A stretch of DNA of 64,000 nt from Prorocentrum cordatum (Eukaryota; Sar; Dinophyceae; Prorocentrales; Prorocentraceae). Shown here one piece after another: positions 45,294 through 54,169 of this stretch (positions within the stretch are counted from its first letter, which is position 1; the number at the start of each line of letters is the position of its first letter). The stretch is from NCBI GenBank assembly GCA_963575745.1, contig CAUYUJ010014274.1:97001-161000 (forward strand). The letters run 5' to 3'. A program made the position numbers and the translations under genes. The notes under the pieces were generated by a model. That model worked only from the letters and a program-made list of their open reading frames with translations, searched no databases and was not told where the DNA came from.

Positions 45294-45787
45294 TCACCCG
45301 ACCCCCCTGGGCGTCCCAGGCGCTGGCCGCGCCGGCGCCGGGTACGCCTCGGCCGCGCCTGTCTGCACGAACGAGATGGGCACGGAAAGAATGGGTACGA
45401 TGCCCAACAGCAGCTCCTGCACATTTTGAACAGGACTCGCTGTCCACGCGGCCGCGGCCTGTGTCCATTCGAGACAGAAGGCCGCCTGCCCAACGGCGGC
45501 CGCTGTTGGTTTGGGACAACATTTGTTGTTGGGCATTGTGCCCATTTTTTCCGTACTCATTTCGGGCGTCCAAAGCCTGGCGGCGGCTGCGGCGGGTACC
45601 CCTCGGGCCTCCCCGGCTGCTGCGGCGGGTAGCCGTCGGGCATCCCCGGCGGCTGCGCCGGGTAGCCCTGCGGCGGGGCGCCGTACATGCCTCGCCGGGC
45701 GGGCGGGCCCGGGCAGGGTCCCGCGGGGCAGGCGGCAGGGCGGGGCGGGGCCTCTGTGTCCCCCGCCCTCGGCGCGCTGTGGTGGAT
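45294..45787 (-). CDS. Two-exon fragment of a Pro/Tyr/Gly-rich protein
   Basis: I cannot name this gene, but it is the best coding case in the window. On the minus strand, an exon ending at 45,577 carries 'MYGAPPQGYPAQPPG' and 'GYPPQQPGRPEGYPPQPPP'. The frame then meets a stop in the intervening DNA. Splicing CCGCCAG|GC (donor GC at 45,576) to GACAG|GC (acceptor at 45,359) joins phase 1 to phase 1 and continues as 'GAAEAYPAPARPAPG' to 45,294. A GTGAGC donor at about 45,297 may end the second exon before the TGA. The upstream limit is uncertain; TTTTTCCAG|ATCC at 45,788/45,787 is a possible acceptor. GYPPQ repeats are typical of low-complexity tails of membrane or RNA-associated proteins. Codons end mostly in G or C. 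Function is unknown. Confidence 0.5.
45362..45574 (-). mobile_element. Introner-like TIR element I-1
   Basis: This 213-bp element has ~50-bp imperfect terminal inverted repeats: TCTGCACGAACGAGATGGGC on the left, and on the right the complement of TTTGGACGCCCGAAATGAGT, with both arms continuing through ATGCCCAACA. A 5-bp target-site duplication (GCCTG on plus, CAGGC on the coding strand) is at 45,357-45,361 and 45,575-45,579. The predicted 218-nt intron (45,359-45,576) equals the element plus one duplication, with a GC donor and an AG acceptor preceded by CTTTCCGTGCCCATCTCGTT. Unspliced sequence has an in-frame TGA, and the spliced frame is open. Confidence 0.75.
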
Positions 45788-46080
45788 CTGGAAAAATGTC
45801 CTTGCTCCTGCCCTTAGTGGGCCCTAGAAACGACAGGTCCGTCCGTTTTTTTACCGGTTCCGTCGCCGTTTTTTGAACGGTTCCGGCTCCGGTTCTAATC
45901 CTGGAGCCGTTCTTGTTGCCGTTTCCATTTTCAAAGGGCATTTTTTTGGAAACGGTGAAAAAACGGCCCTGCCGTTTCCGGGGCCCTCAAAGGGCAGGCG
46001 GCAGGGCGGGGCGGGGCCTCCGTCTCCCCCCGCCCTCGGCGCGCTGTGGTGGATCTGGAAAAATTTCGGTGCTCCTGCCG
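45735..46080 (-). repeat. Direct duplication of a ~75-bp segment
   Basis: The minus-strand segment with CCAGATCCACCACAGCGCGC through GCCCCGCCCCGCCCTGCC occurs at 45,735-45,805 and again at 46,004-46,075. The copies differ by a one-base indel that changes the frame. Only the left copy is in frame with the gene fragment. The sequence between them holds CCGTTTTTTC and CGGTTCCGG repeats. Confidence 0.8.
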
Positions 46081-47061
46081 CCCCGTCGGAGAGCGACGTG
46101 TCCCTCTCCAAAACTTGCCCCTCCCCCGAGGTTGGAGCGTCCAAGGTGGCCCACGGCGGCTCCGAGGGGGCCTCGGACAGCCCAACATGGCCTCCACGAG
46201 GGCTGAAGATAGCCCAGGCTGGCGCACTATTCAAAATGAGCTCCGATAGGACTCCAAAAGGCCCAAAAGACCACTCCGAGACGGATCCAAGTGGCCACGG
46301 AGACTGCCAAGGGAGGCCTCGGGAGGCCACGGGAGGCCACAACGCACGATCAACAACAATGCGGCTTTCCCGAAACTAGTCCCTTCACGCCTTCTTGCTA
46401 TCGATGTGCACCTGAGGCCTTAAGATGGCCACAAGTTAGTCCGAAGAGGGACCGTCCGAGACGGCCCAACAGAGCCCAGGAGAGCCCGAAGAGAAACCCC
46501 AGGAGGCGAGCTTTCGGTCTCTGCCAAAGCGATTCGAAGGGTCCACAGGGCCCCCAAGAGCGCTCCAAAAGCTCCCAAAATGCTCACTACAGATGGCAGC
46601 ACGAAGGCTCTTAGAGGCTTCCGAGAAGCTCTTAACGCGCGCGGCTCACGAAAGCCTATTCGTTGACTCCTGCCGCCGTCATCACTGTCGTTGACTCCTG
46701 TCGCCGACATCCGCATCCTCTTCACGTCGGCATCGTCGCCCCCTTCCGTCCCCATAATCATCCTGCCCGCCTTCCTCATTATTTTCCATCCTGCCCCTCC
46801 TCCGTTTCCCCCCCTTGGATTGCAACTTCACTAATTAGATGTATATGTATGCTCAGCTTGATTCCGGAACTCGGCTTGACGGCTGGCTCACTTCTGTGTT
46901 CCGCTGCACGCTCGTACACTTCCTGATTTGGGCAACTCGCCTGGCGTTCGCTTCTGGATGGCCTGTCGTGCATCCGAGAAACCACGGGAACTTGAGACGC
47001 CATGGGCGGTTATCAGCCAACGATGTGTGTTCCAAACTTCGACAGCAACATGTTGATTTCT
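46081..47061. other. Unresolved; partly CCAAGA-type repeat
   Basis: Degenerate CCAAGAGNGCTCC repeats at 46,120-46,620. A short duplicated GTTGACTCCTGYCGCCG word occurs near 46,664 and 46,690. At 46,830-47,060 the sequence is of ordinary complexity but unrecognised. Confidence 0.3.
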
Positions 47062-48121
47062 AATCCCACCATCCCTCTGGGCGTAGGTGGTCTAACGGTA
47101 TTAATGCTTTCCTATTTCAAAAACCCCTCTTCCCCATTCGGGGAGGGGGGTACCCCTCCCCCTGCCCCCTCCCCTGAACTTTTCGGGCAGGTGTCGCGGG
47201 TGTGTCGAGGGCCTTTTTTTTTTTTGCTCAAGATGGCTCTAAGAGGGCCTCCGATGCTCCAAGATGGCCTCCGTGATGCCTCAAGATAGCCGAAGCTGGT
47301 CCAAAACAGTTCCGATCCCCAATATGTCCACAAGACGGTTTCTGGTGCTCTCGGAGATCCGTCTGGACCCCTCCAAGAGCCCAAGCCCTTTTAAACCTAA
47401 GGAAAACTGATGTTGTTTGCCTTCTCGCCGTTACGTTTCCGATGTGCGCCTCAAATGGCCCCAAGATGGTTCAATAAGGCCCCAAAATGCCCCTGAGAGC
47501 GCCCCAGGAGGACTCCAAGAGCGCCCCAAGAGGGCTCAAAGAGCATCCCAAGAGGCGGTCTTCAATGCCCCAGGGTGGGGACCTAGATCGGAAGCCCCCT
47601 CCTTTGATCGATTGCCTCGAAGATGGCCCCACGAGGCGCTCCAGGGCTCCCAAGAGAGCCCCAAGACAGCCCCTCGTGGGCCCCAAAAGGGTCCCAAGAC
47701 GGCCCCCAGAGGCACCCGAGCGGCCTCACCGAACCCAGGATGACCTCCGAGATGGCTCAGATAGCCCAAGATGGCTCCCAACATGCTCCAAATGGCCCCA
47801 AAACCGCTATAACAGAGCCCCAAGAAGCGGTTTGCGGGCTCCCGACGGGGTGAGCTGAGTTGGGGACCCCCCCATCCTGTAATCGATGGAGTACAAGATG
47901 ATCCCAAGACGCCTCCTTTTCCTCCTCCTCCTCTTTCTCTTCCCCTCGCCCCCACGCGGCCCCCAGGGATGGCCCGAACAGGCCGTCCAAGGCCACCCCC
48001 TTGCTCCAAGAAATCTTTCGGTTCACCCTGGTTGCTCGCTTTGTTTCCGTAGATGTGTCGTTTCGTCCCTTTTCCCGTCAGCTCTCATGGGCAGGGCTGC
48101 TGACTGGGCTGGTGGGGATAC
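47062..48121 (+). mobile_element. Large element LTE-4
   Basis: Starts TCCCACCATCCCTCTGGGCG and TAGGTGGTCTAACG, with an ATTCGGGGAGGGGGGTACCC hairpin. It contains CCTTTGATCGATTGCCTCGA and AGATGGCCCC as in the palindrome units, and ends CTGGGCTGGTGGGGATAC. After that the shared CGCGAAGCGT end is lost. Confidence 0.7.
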
Positions 48122-49011
48122 TTTTTGTTCGCGGGCGCAACCGGAAGAACCGCGCGCCGTCAAGGGAATGCCAGGTAGCAAATACCTAAAGTACTACGGC
48201 CTCAAACGGGACCGAACGCAAGCAGCTAACAAGCGGCGGAAACATGCAAACTAAGCCGCGGAGCAGGCTCAACCGCCGCTCAGACGGAACAGGCGAAGAC
48301 AACCAACGGGGCCCAACTGGCGGTGGGTTCGATGGCGCCCACATTTCAGTAGCGTCACTCTCGACAAAACTCTCCACGGCGAAGCGTGGAACGTGAAGAT
48401 ACTGTGGGTATACTTTCTTTTATGTTTACAGCCGCGGGCGGAAGCGCCAGCGGCGGCGAGTAACGGTCGGGCTGCGGCCGAAACTAATTGGCCGGACGCG
48501 CGTGCGGGCCGCGGCCGGCGCCGGGGCGGCGGGTGCAAGGGTGCTGCAACCCAGGGTGTCTGACGCCCAGGGACCTGCACCCAGGGAGTCTGTAACTACG
48601 CTGCCAAAATGGCGCGATGCAAATAACCCCAAAGTGTCTGAGGCCATGGCCAAGCAGTACGCCGCTTGGGTACACTATCTGAACAGTAATGAGTCTGCAA
48701 ACCTCGGCGCAGCGAATGGCGTACCATAGGGTCCCAGGGTGTCTGAACCATGCTCAAGCAGAAGCGTCCGAAAGACGCACAAGCTGTCGCCTGACTGCAT
48801 ACCGTAGGGAGAGGTTGGACTCTGACAGCGCCAGCCAACCGTCGCAGCTTCAGAGTACGCACCAACGCAGCCAAGATGGCGCGAAATTCGTGGTGTCTGT
48901 AACCGAACAAGGCACGTCAGGCCCGGGAAGACAACCTCGAACAGGGATGCGTTCGCAAGCGAGCCATCAGGTAACATGATGTGACGCTATGCGGAAGGTA
49001 CAACTGTCCCA
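48122..49011. other. Unresolved, with recurring GTGTCTG words
   Basis: CCCAGGGTGTCTGA, CCCAGGGAGTCTGT, CCAAAGTGTCTGAGG and CCCAGGGTGTCTGA recur at about 48,551, 48,579, 48,629 and 48,733, in association with CCAAAATGGCGCGATG-type words. This may be a decayed tandem repeat. No gene is recognised. Confidence 0.3.
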
Positions 49012-49055
49012 ATCTTCTACCAGGACTGGTGGGTATACGCGAAGCGTGAAGAATA
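49012..49055 (+). mobile_element. Solo LTE-type end
   Basis: ACTGGTGGGTATACGCGAAG and CGTGAAGAATAC match the right end of LTE-1 to LTE-3, but no matching left end is found nearby. It lies directly beside the alpha-tubulin relic. Confidence 0.65.
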
Positions 49056-49092
49056 CTATACGCATCCAGGCCCAGGCGAATTCGGAATATCC

Positions 49093-49308
49093 TCATAACT
49101 CGTCGCCATGGCCTCCATCCTCGCCCTGCGCCTCGACTGTTTCGCTGCCAATCTCCTCGTATCAGTTCTTCATCGCGGCCCAATTTTCGCAGGCCTCAGA
49201 GAACTCGCCTTCATCCATGCCGTAGCTAACGTACCAGTGTGCGAACGCGCAGTTCGAGTAAACGAGATCGAACTTGTATTGAACACGTGTGGGGTTCCTA
49301 GTGTCTCG
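49093..49308 (-). pseudogene. Alpha-tubulin C-terminal fragment (decayed)
   Basis: Read on the minus strand, the segment gives '[17 protein letters not shown]', then '[19 protein letters not shown]', a TGA, then 'YEEIGSETVEAQGED', and ends 'GDEL' with a TGA at 49,095-49,093. The order and spacing match the conserved end of alpha-tubulin (K-F-D-L, A-F-H-W-Y-V, E-G-E-F-S-E-A, Y-E-E and an acidic tail). The acidic tail placement marks alpha rather than beta tubulin. Only about 60 codons of a ~450-codon gene remain. The premature TGA (49,164-49,162) and loss of homology upstream of about 49,308 make it a pseudogene. It may be a truncated retrocopy, a stray exon, or a fragment captured by the neighbouring LTE end. 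Confidence 0.85.
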
Positions 49309-50640
49309 ACCCGGAAATACGCAGATGGACATCGATGAGGATTGCCTGTCATGGGCCCTGGGGGCCCGAACCGAGCCTCTGGCCGGGAAAACATAACAGC
49401 AAAATATGTTCGTTGAATTGTGTTGCTCTTCTTATTTTTATGCATCGCATCAATAGGGTGAACCATTAGCCGTGGCGTCTGCAACGTTCGTATACCCATT
49501 GAACGAATGTCTGGCACATGTTCCAATATGCGCTTGGGACTTCCGCTGTCTTGAGCACTCCACATTCGCCGGCGTGCGGTTGGCCAAACCTTCCGCCCCC
49601 CTGATTACATATATATCTCTCTCCCTCTCTCTCTCGCTCTCTCTCTCTCTCGTTCTTTCACATCCAGGCGTTTGGGCCGCCTGTAATCAGCCTTCGTAGC
49701 GCTCCGAGGCAGGACTCAACTGCCGCGTTCTAGCATCCTGACGGCCAGACGCTTTCAGCCAACCAGTGTGCGCGGGAACGCTACGAACTAAGCAGCGGAC
49801 ACTGGCAGCCTTGATTCCCGCAGGACGTTTGAGATGTGGTGTTGCACCTTACCTACCATCAGACTTTGTGAATATAAGCTAAAACAACAACCACGATCTT
49901 CGACCTGATCGTCAAACGTGATAGATGCCTCAAGCCAGATCGACCGATCGAATCACGAGGGTTCTGGGGCATTCATGGCCGTCGTGTTATTTTATTTTGC
50001 GCGACGAGGCCGATCAAGGTCCTTCGGATACCCCGGGATGCCTCACGCGTCTACCCAAAAACCTTCACACGCGTCATTAATAGCCTACGAGAATCCCCAA
50101 AAGCACATAACGGCTGACGTTCTGGTAACTCCAGGCGAACCCCCCGACGACGTGCTTTAACATGAAGAATGTCGTGATCTTGATCCGACCACTGCCGCGG
50201 GCCCGTTCTTTTACCCTGATTCGTTTTGACGGCGTCCGGGCGCAGAAACGCCCCGCAAACACCGCAACGCAAAATGAACACAGAAAAGCAATAAACAACA
50301 TCTGCCAAATCTCGCATCGCCACAGGTCTGGGTCACAATGTCGAGGTGCCCTGGAACTCATGAGGTCCACATAAGGCCCACGCACGGCATCGATCATCGT
50401 CGACGAAGAAGGCAAAAACTTGTGGGACGGCTTGGGGAAATGCCGTGAGCCTATGGAGGTCCACATAAACTCAGCGCGCGGCATCGCTCCCCCTAGACGA
50501 AGAGGACACCACGTTTGGGACGTCTGCGGTATTCCGCGGGTCCCCAAGCGGAGGCCGCGGACCCCGCGGGGACCTCGGGAAACCTCCCACGGGAAGAACA
50601 CAGGACGAGGAGGCTCACGACAATGAGGTGGAATCGGGTG
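49309..50640. other. Unresolved, ordinary-complexity sequence
   Basis: A (CT)n run lies at about 49,617-49,655. A diverged ~98-bp tandem duplication is visible at 50,357-50,525: GAGGTCCACATAAGGCCCAC and GAGGTCCACATAAACTCAGC, each followed by GGCATCG, GACGAAGA and TTGGGACG-type words. No gene family is recognised on either strand. Confidence 0.35.
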
Positions 50641-50644
50641 TTTT

Positions 50645-51217
50645 TTATAACAACAAAAAAAACAACCTATATTTTGGATTCAAAAACTGGTGCTTTCCCC
50701 AAAAAACCAAAAATGCCGGCGGATAACTGGGCCCGCGTCCATTCGCCGTGCCCCATGGCGCCACGCGTCTGCGGTGGGGTCCCAAGGGTAAGAAAAATAA
50801 TTCGTCCTGAGTGACCCATCGTGTCGGTGACGCGCCAATTCGCCTGTCTGGGTCACCGCTGACCCGGGTCAGTCGATGTCTCGTCATGAACCACAGCCCG
50901 GCACAAACCAGCGCACAATCCTGGGTCAGTTGAGGGCGGTTCCGAATGATACCGAATTGACATCTACAATTTTTTCTGGATTGTACTTGTGGTTTCAACC
51001 GTCGGTTGCGCGCCCGTGTTCGATGCAATCCGTTCCTCATGCTTTTGTTCCAGAAAGTGCAGCGTAGCGTCTCGGTAAGGCTGGGCCGATGGGCTCGTTG
51101 GGCAAAATTGCGACGCGAGCCATATGGTTTATTCGCGACGCTCCGCGCGGCGTTACCAGCCCATCCACAAATAATCAATAGGCGACTTGCCCGAACCGGG
51201 GATGCGCAAAAATACAT
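50645..51217 (-). CDS. Unrecognised 190-codon open frame
   Basis: I do not recognise this frame. It is open on the minus strand with mixed amino-acid composition, including 'RCTFWNKSMRNGLH' and 'CALVCAGLWFMTRH', which is unusual here because the DNA is not low-complexity. The C-terminal part runs into AT-rich DNA giving 'LFFLLL'. There is no supporting start context or domain. It may be a chance frame in GC-rich DNA. Confidence 0.15.
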   Translation of the reverse strand: MYFCASPVRASRLLIICGWAGNAARSVANKPYGSRRNFAQRAHRPSLTETLRCTFWNKSMRNGLHRTRARNRRLKPQVQSRKNCRCQFGIIRNRPQLTQDCALVCAGLWFMTRHRLTRVSGDPDRRIGASPTRWVTQDELFFLPLGPHRRRVAPWGTANGRGPSYPPAFLVFWGKHQFLNPKYRLFFLLL

Positions 51218-51496
51218 TCAGTTAGCGTCAGCTTGTGATTCACAAATCCGTGGGGGGGCGCGCGATTGAACAAATACTCCCCATCTTCGGGCGAGTCACG
51301 GGGTGGCACCCGCCAGATTGAAAATCAACGGGGCCGCGCCGGTGATTAGCGCCGATGCCCGGCCGCCAACGAGGGGCAGGGGGGGGGTTGGAGGCAAGGG
51401 CGAGCCAGGGCGCCCGCCCCTCTTTCTGTCGAGCATGCGGGCCTGCGGGCAGGGCGGGCTGGCTGAAAGCGGGGCGCAGCAGAAAGGGTTCCGCCA

Positions 51497-51622
51497 AGCA
51501 GCTCACGTTGCTGATTTTCCAAGCGCCTCCTGACGCCCAAAACGGCCATGCGTCGAGGACTTGCCCTTCGGCGGGGCGACCGAAACCAGTTGCGCGCAGC
51601 AGGCTGTGCAACCCCCCTTTTC
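51497..51622 (+). repeat. R-2 dispersed repeat, copy b
   Basis: AGCAGCTCACGTTGCTGATT begins the copy, a CCTCCTGACGCCCAAAACGG stretch follows, and it ends around TTGCGCGCAGCAGGC. It is similar throughout to 23,741-23,875. Confidence 0.75.
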
Positions 51623-51799
51623 CATTCCCAGCCTTTCGTCCGACCCGAGCACGGCGGGTAGTCCTCCTCCCTTCTATGTCGCCATCGTCGCCGCCGTCCC
51701 CCGGCCTGCCTGCGCGCAGAAGGTGTCGCAATCCCCCTTTTCGTTCCCCAGCCTCGTCCGACCCAAGCAAGGCGGGCAGTCTTCCTCCCCCCGTCTGTC

Positions 51800-52440
51800 G
51801 TGGTCTCTGAAATCGTCGACGACGACGCCGACGCCGACGACGACGACGACGGACGGCGGACAGCAGACGTCGACGGCGGCGACGACGAAGAAGAAAACGG
51901 ACGACGACAACAACAAAGACAACGACGACGCCGACGACTATGATGGGACGAGGACGAGGACGACGGACGACGGCGGACGGCAGATGGCGACGGCGACAAG
52001 GAACGACGCACTGCGGATGCCATGTGGGGGTGGGGGGGAGGGGTGCTACGCAGGCCCGCTGTAGTCGACCGACGGCGACGACAACGACAACGGCGCCGAC
52101 GACGAAGACTAGGACAACGCAGAAGAAGACGACGACGACGAGGACGGCGGCGACGACGACGACGACGACGGGACGGAAACGAGGACGACGGACGGCAGAC
52201 GGCGACGGCGGCGACGACGACGACGACGACGACGCACTGCGGATGCCCTATGAGGGGGGCTGCGCGTGCTCGCTGTAGTCGACGACGACCGACGACGACA
52301 ACAACGACGACGACGAAGACGACGACGACAAGGACAACGCAGAAGAAGACGACGACACGACGTCGACGACAACCACGACGACGACGATGACGACGACGAG
52401 GACGGCGGCGACGACGACGACGACACCTGAGAGGGCGAGC
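51800..52440 (+). repeat. GAC trinucleotide array with internal duplication
   Basis: Interrupted (GAC)n. A larger unit is repeated inside: ACTGCGGATGCCATGTGGGG (about 52,011) and ACTGCGGATGCCCTATGAGG (about 52,237), each followed by a CTGTAGTCGACGAC-type word. The satellite therefore has a higher-order period of about 225 bp. Confidence 0.9.
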
Positions 52441-52654
52441 AAACATTCGCCTCGGATGTGCACGACACCTGTTACAACTTCTATACGACATGTACTCGTA
52501 TTGAGGCTGTCATGCACGGGGGTGCGCGATCCCCTCGGCGGCGCCAGCGACGACCCTTTGGCGCGCGTGATGAAAAAATGTTTCGCGCCCCGAGGGGTCT
52601 ATTCATCAGCTCCAGGGGGTGTTGGCCTTTTGTAATCACAAGCCGACATTACGC

Positions 52655-52815
52655 TTAAGTTGGGCGCGTCCCCCATACAGGGGGATTTTGGAGGAAAAAT
52701 TAAAAAAACACTGGAAAACGCTCAAAAGTGATCAAAACATATATTTTCTAAGTCCCCGGACTATTTTTTTACTACTTTAAAAAATTCCACCTGTAGAGGG
52801 CCAGGCCCGACTTAA
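52655..52815. mobile_element. MITE-1 copy f
   Basis: This 161-bp copy starts TTAAGTTGGGCGCGTCCCCC and ends GGCCAGGCCCGACTTAA. The 8-bp duplication is CATTACGC (52,647-52,654) and CACTACGC (52,816-52,823), with one mismatch. Confidence 0.96.
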
Positions 52816-52934
52816 CACTACGCCCTGGAAGCCTCCTTGAAACATCTCGGGGCGTTCGCGCGGCCACTTGGGGTCCAATAGGGGCTTTGTTGCCTGGCAT
52901 TTGGGCTCTCGCTGGGGGCTTTGACGGGGCTACT

Positions 52935-53082
52935 TTAAGTCGGGCGTGTCCCCCTACAAGGGGATTTTCGACGAAAAATGAAAAATACGTCATCATGGTC
53001 AAAAAATGCTCAAACACAGTCCCCTGATTATTTTTTTACTATTTTTGAATATTGCTCGTGTAGAGGGACAGGCCCGACTTAA
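52935..53082. mobile_element. MITE-1 copy g
   Basis: This 148-bp copy starts TTAAGTCGGGCGTGTCCCCC and ends GGACAGGCCCGACTTAA. The duplicated GGCTACTT is at 52,928-52,935 and 53,083-53,090, overlapping the first T of the element. It lies only 119 bp from copy f, in a cluster. Confidence 0.96.
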
Positions 53083-53226
53083 GGCTACTTGGGACCATCG
53101 AGGACATCGATCAAAGAAGGAGGGCCGCCAAGTGCGCCCTCCACCTCGGACGCCGAACAAGTGCCTCCTGGAACCCTGCCTTTTATGTTCCAATCGTTAA
53201 AAAAAACAGCTTTCACTGTAGGTCTC

Positions 53227-53429
53227 CTAGATGGGGTCGAAGTAGATGGGGTCGGAGGATCACGCCCCATCGGCGATGCATCGCCGATACATCGGCGATG
53301 TATCAGCGACGTCGGCGGAGCTTCGGCGACGCAAGCGCGGAGAAAACAGGACGCCACATCGAGCCGCATCGGCGATGCATCGGCGATGCGGCGCGATCCT
53401 CCGACCCCATCAGCTCCGACCCCATCCAG
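53227..53429. mobile_element. MITE-4 copy a, with splice-site-bearing duplication
   Basis: The ends CTAGATGGGGTCGAAGTAGA and the complement of CTGGATGGGGTCGGAGCTGA, plus GGAGGATC and CATCGGCGATGCATCG, form ~60-bp inverted repeats. GTCTC is duplicated at 53,222-53,226 and 53,430-53,434, and AG precedes both copies. A 208-nt intron AG|GTCTCC...CCAG|GTCTC would remove the element and restore the target. Unlike I-1, the unspliced frame is also open, so splicing is only a possibility. Confidence 0.65.
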
Positions 53430-53572
53430 GTCTCACGAAGCGGCGGCCCCAAGGCCGCCAGGGGCGGATGCTCCGGAGCCCGGGGAGCAAGCTGGCCCCC
53501 GAGCACAGCCAGCCGTGCCCCGTCTGCCCAGCGCCCCGGGCAGGCCGCCGGCGCGGGACAGGGTCTGTTGTG
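53430..53572 (+). CDS. Possible Pro-rich exon between two repeats
   Basis: The segment between MITE-4a and R-6c has two competing plus-strand readings. One continues the unspliced frame and contains 'GADAPEPGEQAGPRAQP'. The other follows removal of MITE-4a and contains 'LAPEHSQPCPVCPAP'. Upstream of the element the frame reads 'PSTSDAEQVPPGTLPF'. No family is recognised. A donor-like CAG|GGTCTG lies at about 53,563. The evidence is compositional only. Confidence 0.2.
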
Positions 53573-53922
53573 AAGACGAAGCCAGGACGAGGATGAATTC
53601 GGGTGAGAATCGAGAATCTCTGAAATCCGGCGGCCATGGAAGATGTCTCTGGCGCCGCAGCCTCCTCAGAGCGTTCCAGAGCGTTCCGGAACGCTCTGAT
53701 AGCGCTCTGGAACGCTCTGGAACGGATTTTTTGGCGGCGAGCGAGGGGGAAGTGAGAAGGAAAAGGCCTTCTCAGAGGCGGCGTGATTTCTCAGAAGCCC
53801 TCGCGCCTTCTGAGAAGTGTTCTGGGAATGCCAGAGGGCTTCGGAGTCTTCGGAGAAGGCCTGCCCCTTCGCACCTCCTCCCCCTCGCACGCCGACTCCT
53901 CGGCGCACCCTGGCTGCCCGAC
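53573..53922 (+). mobile_element. R-6 element, copy c
   Basis: Begins GAAGACGAAGCCAGGACGAG as in copy b. It then has a GATGAATTCGGGTGAGAATC stretch, AATCTCTGAAATCCGGCGGC, GCGTTCCGGAACGCTCTG hairpins, GGCGAGCGAGGGGGAAGTGA and a CCCCCTCGCACGCC end. The inner right half is again a foldback. Confidence 0.75.
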
Positions 53923-54169
53923 CCCAGGAGTAAGACGGGAGGGACAATGTGGGTGGAAATGCAGGAGAGGAAAAGCAGAGACGAGGGCGTGCGAGGCGGC
54001 ATCAGGCGTCTGATGCCGCATGCGCGCGCGGCAACTTCCCTCCCCGACGCCATGGGCGAGGTTGGCGGCACCGTGGCCCCAAAAGCACAATGAGGAGGGG
54101 AGAAGGAGAAGGAGGCAGACGTGGAACAGCGTCACGCACAATTGCCAATGGCAACCGAATCCGAGAAGC
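53923..54169. other. Unresolved sequence
   Basis: No recognised feature. Confidence 0.3.

Noticed and set aside
53089-54093. 334-codon plus-strand frame considered as one gene
   Set aside because: It runs through the MITE-4a palindrome and the R-6 element, both repeats found elsewhere. At most short parts between them are coding.
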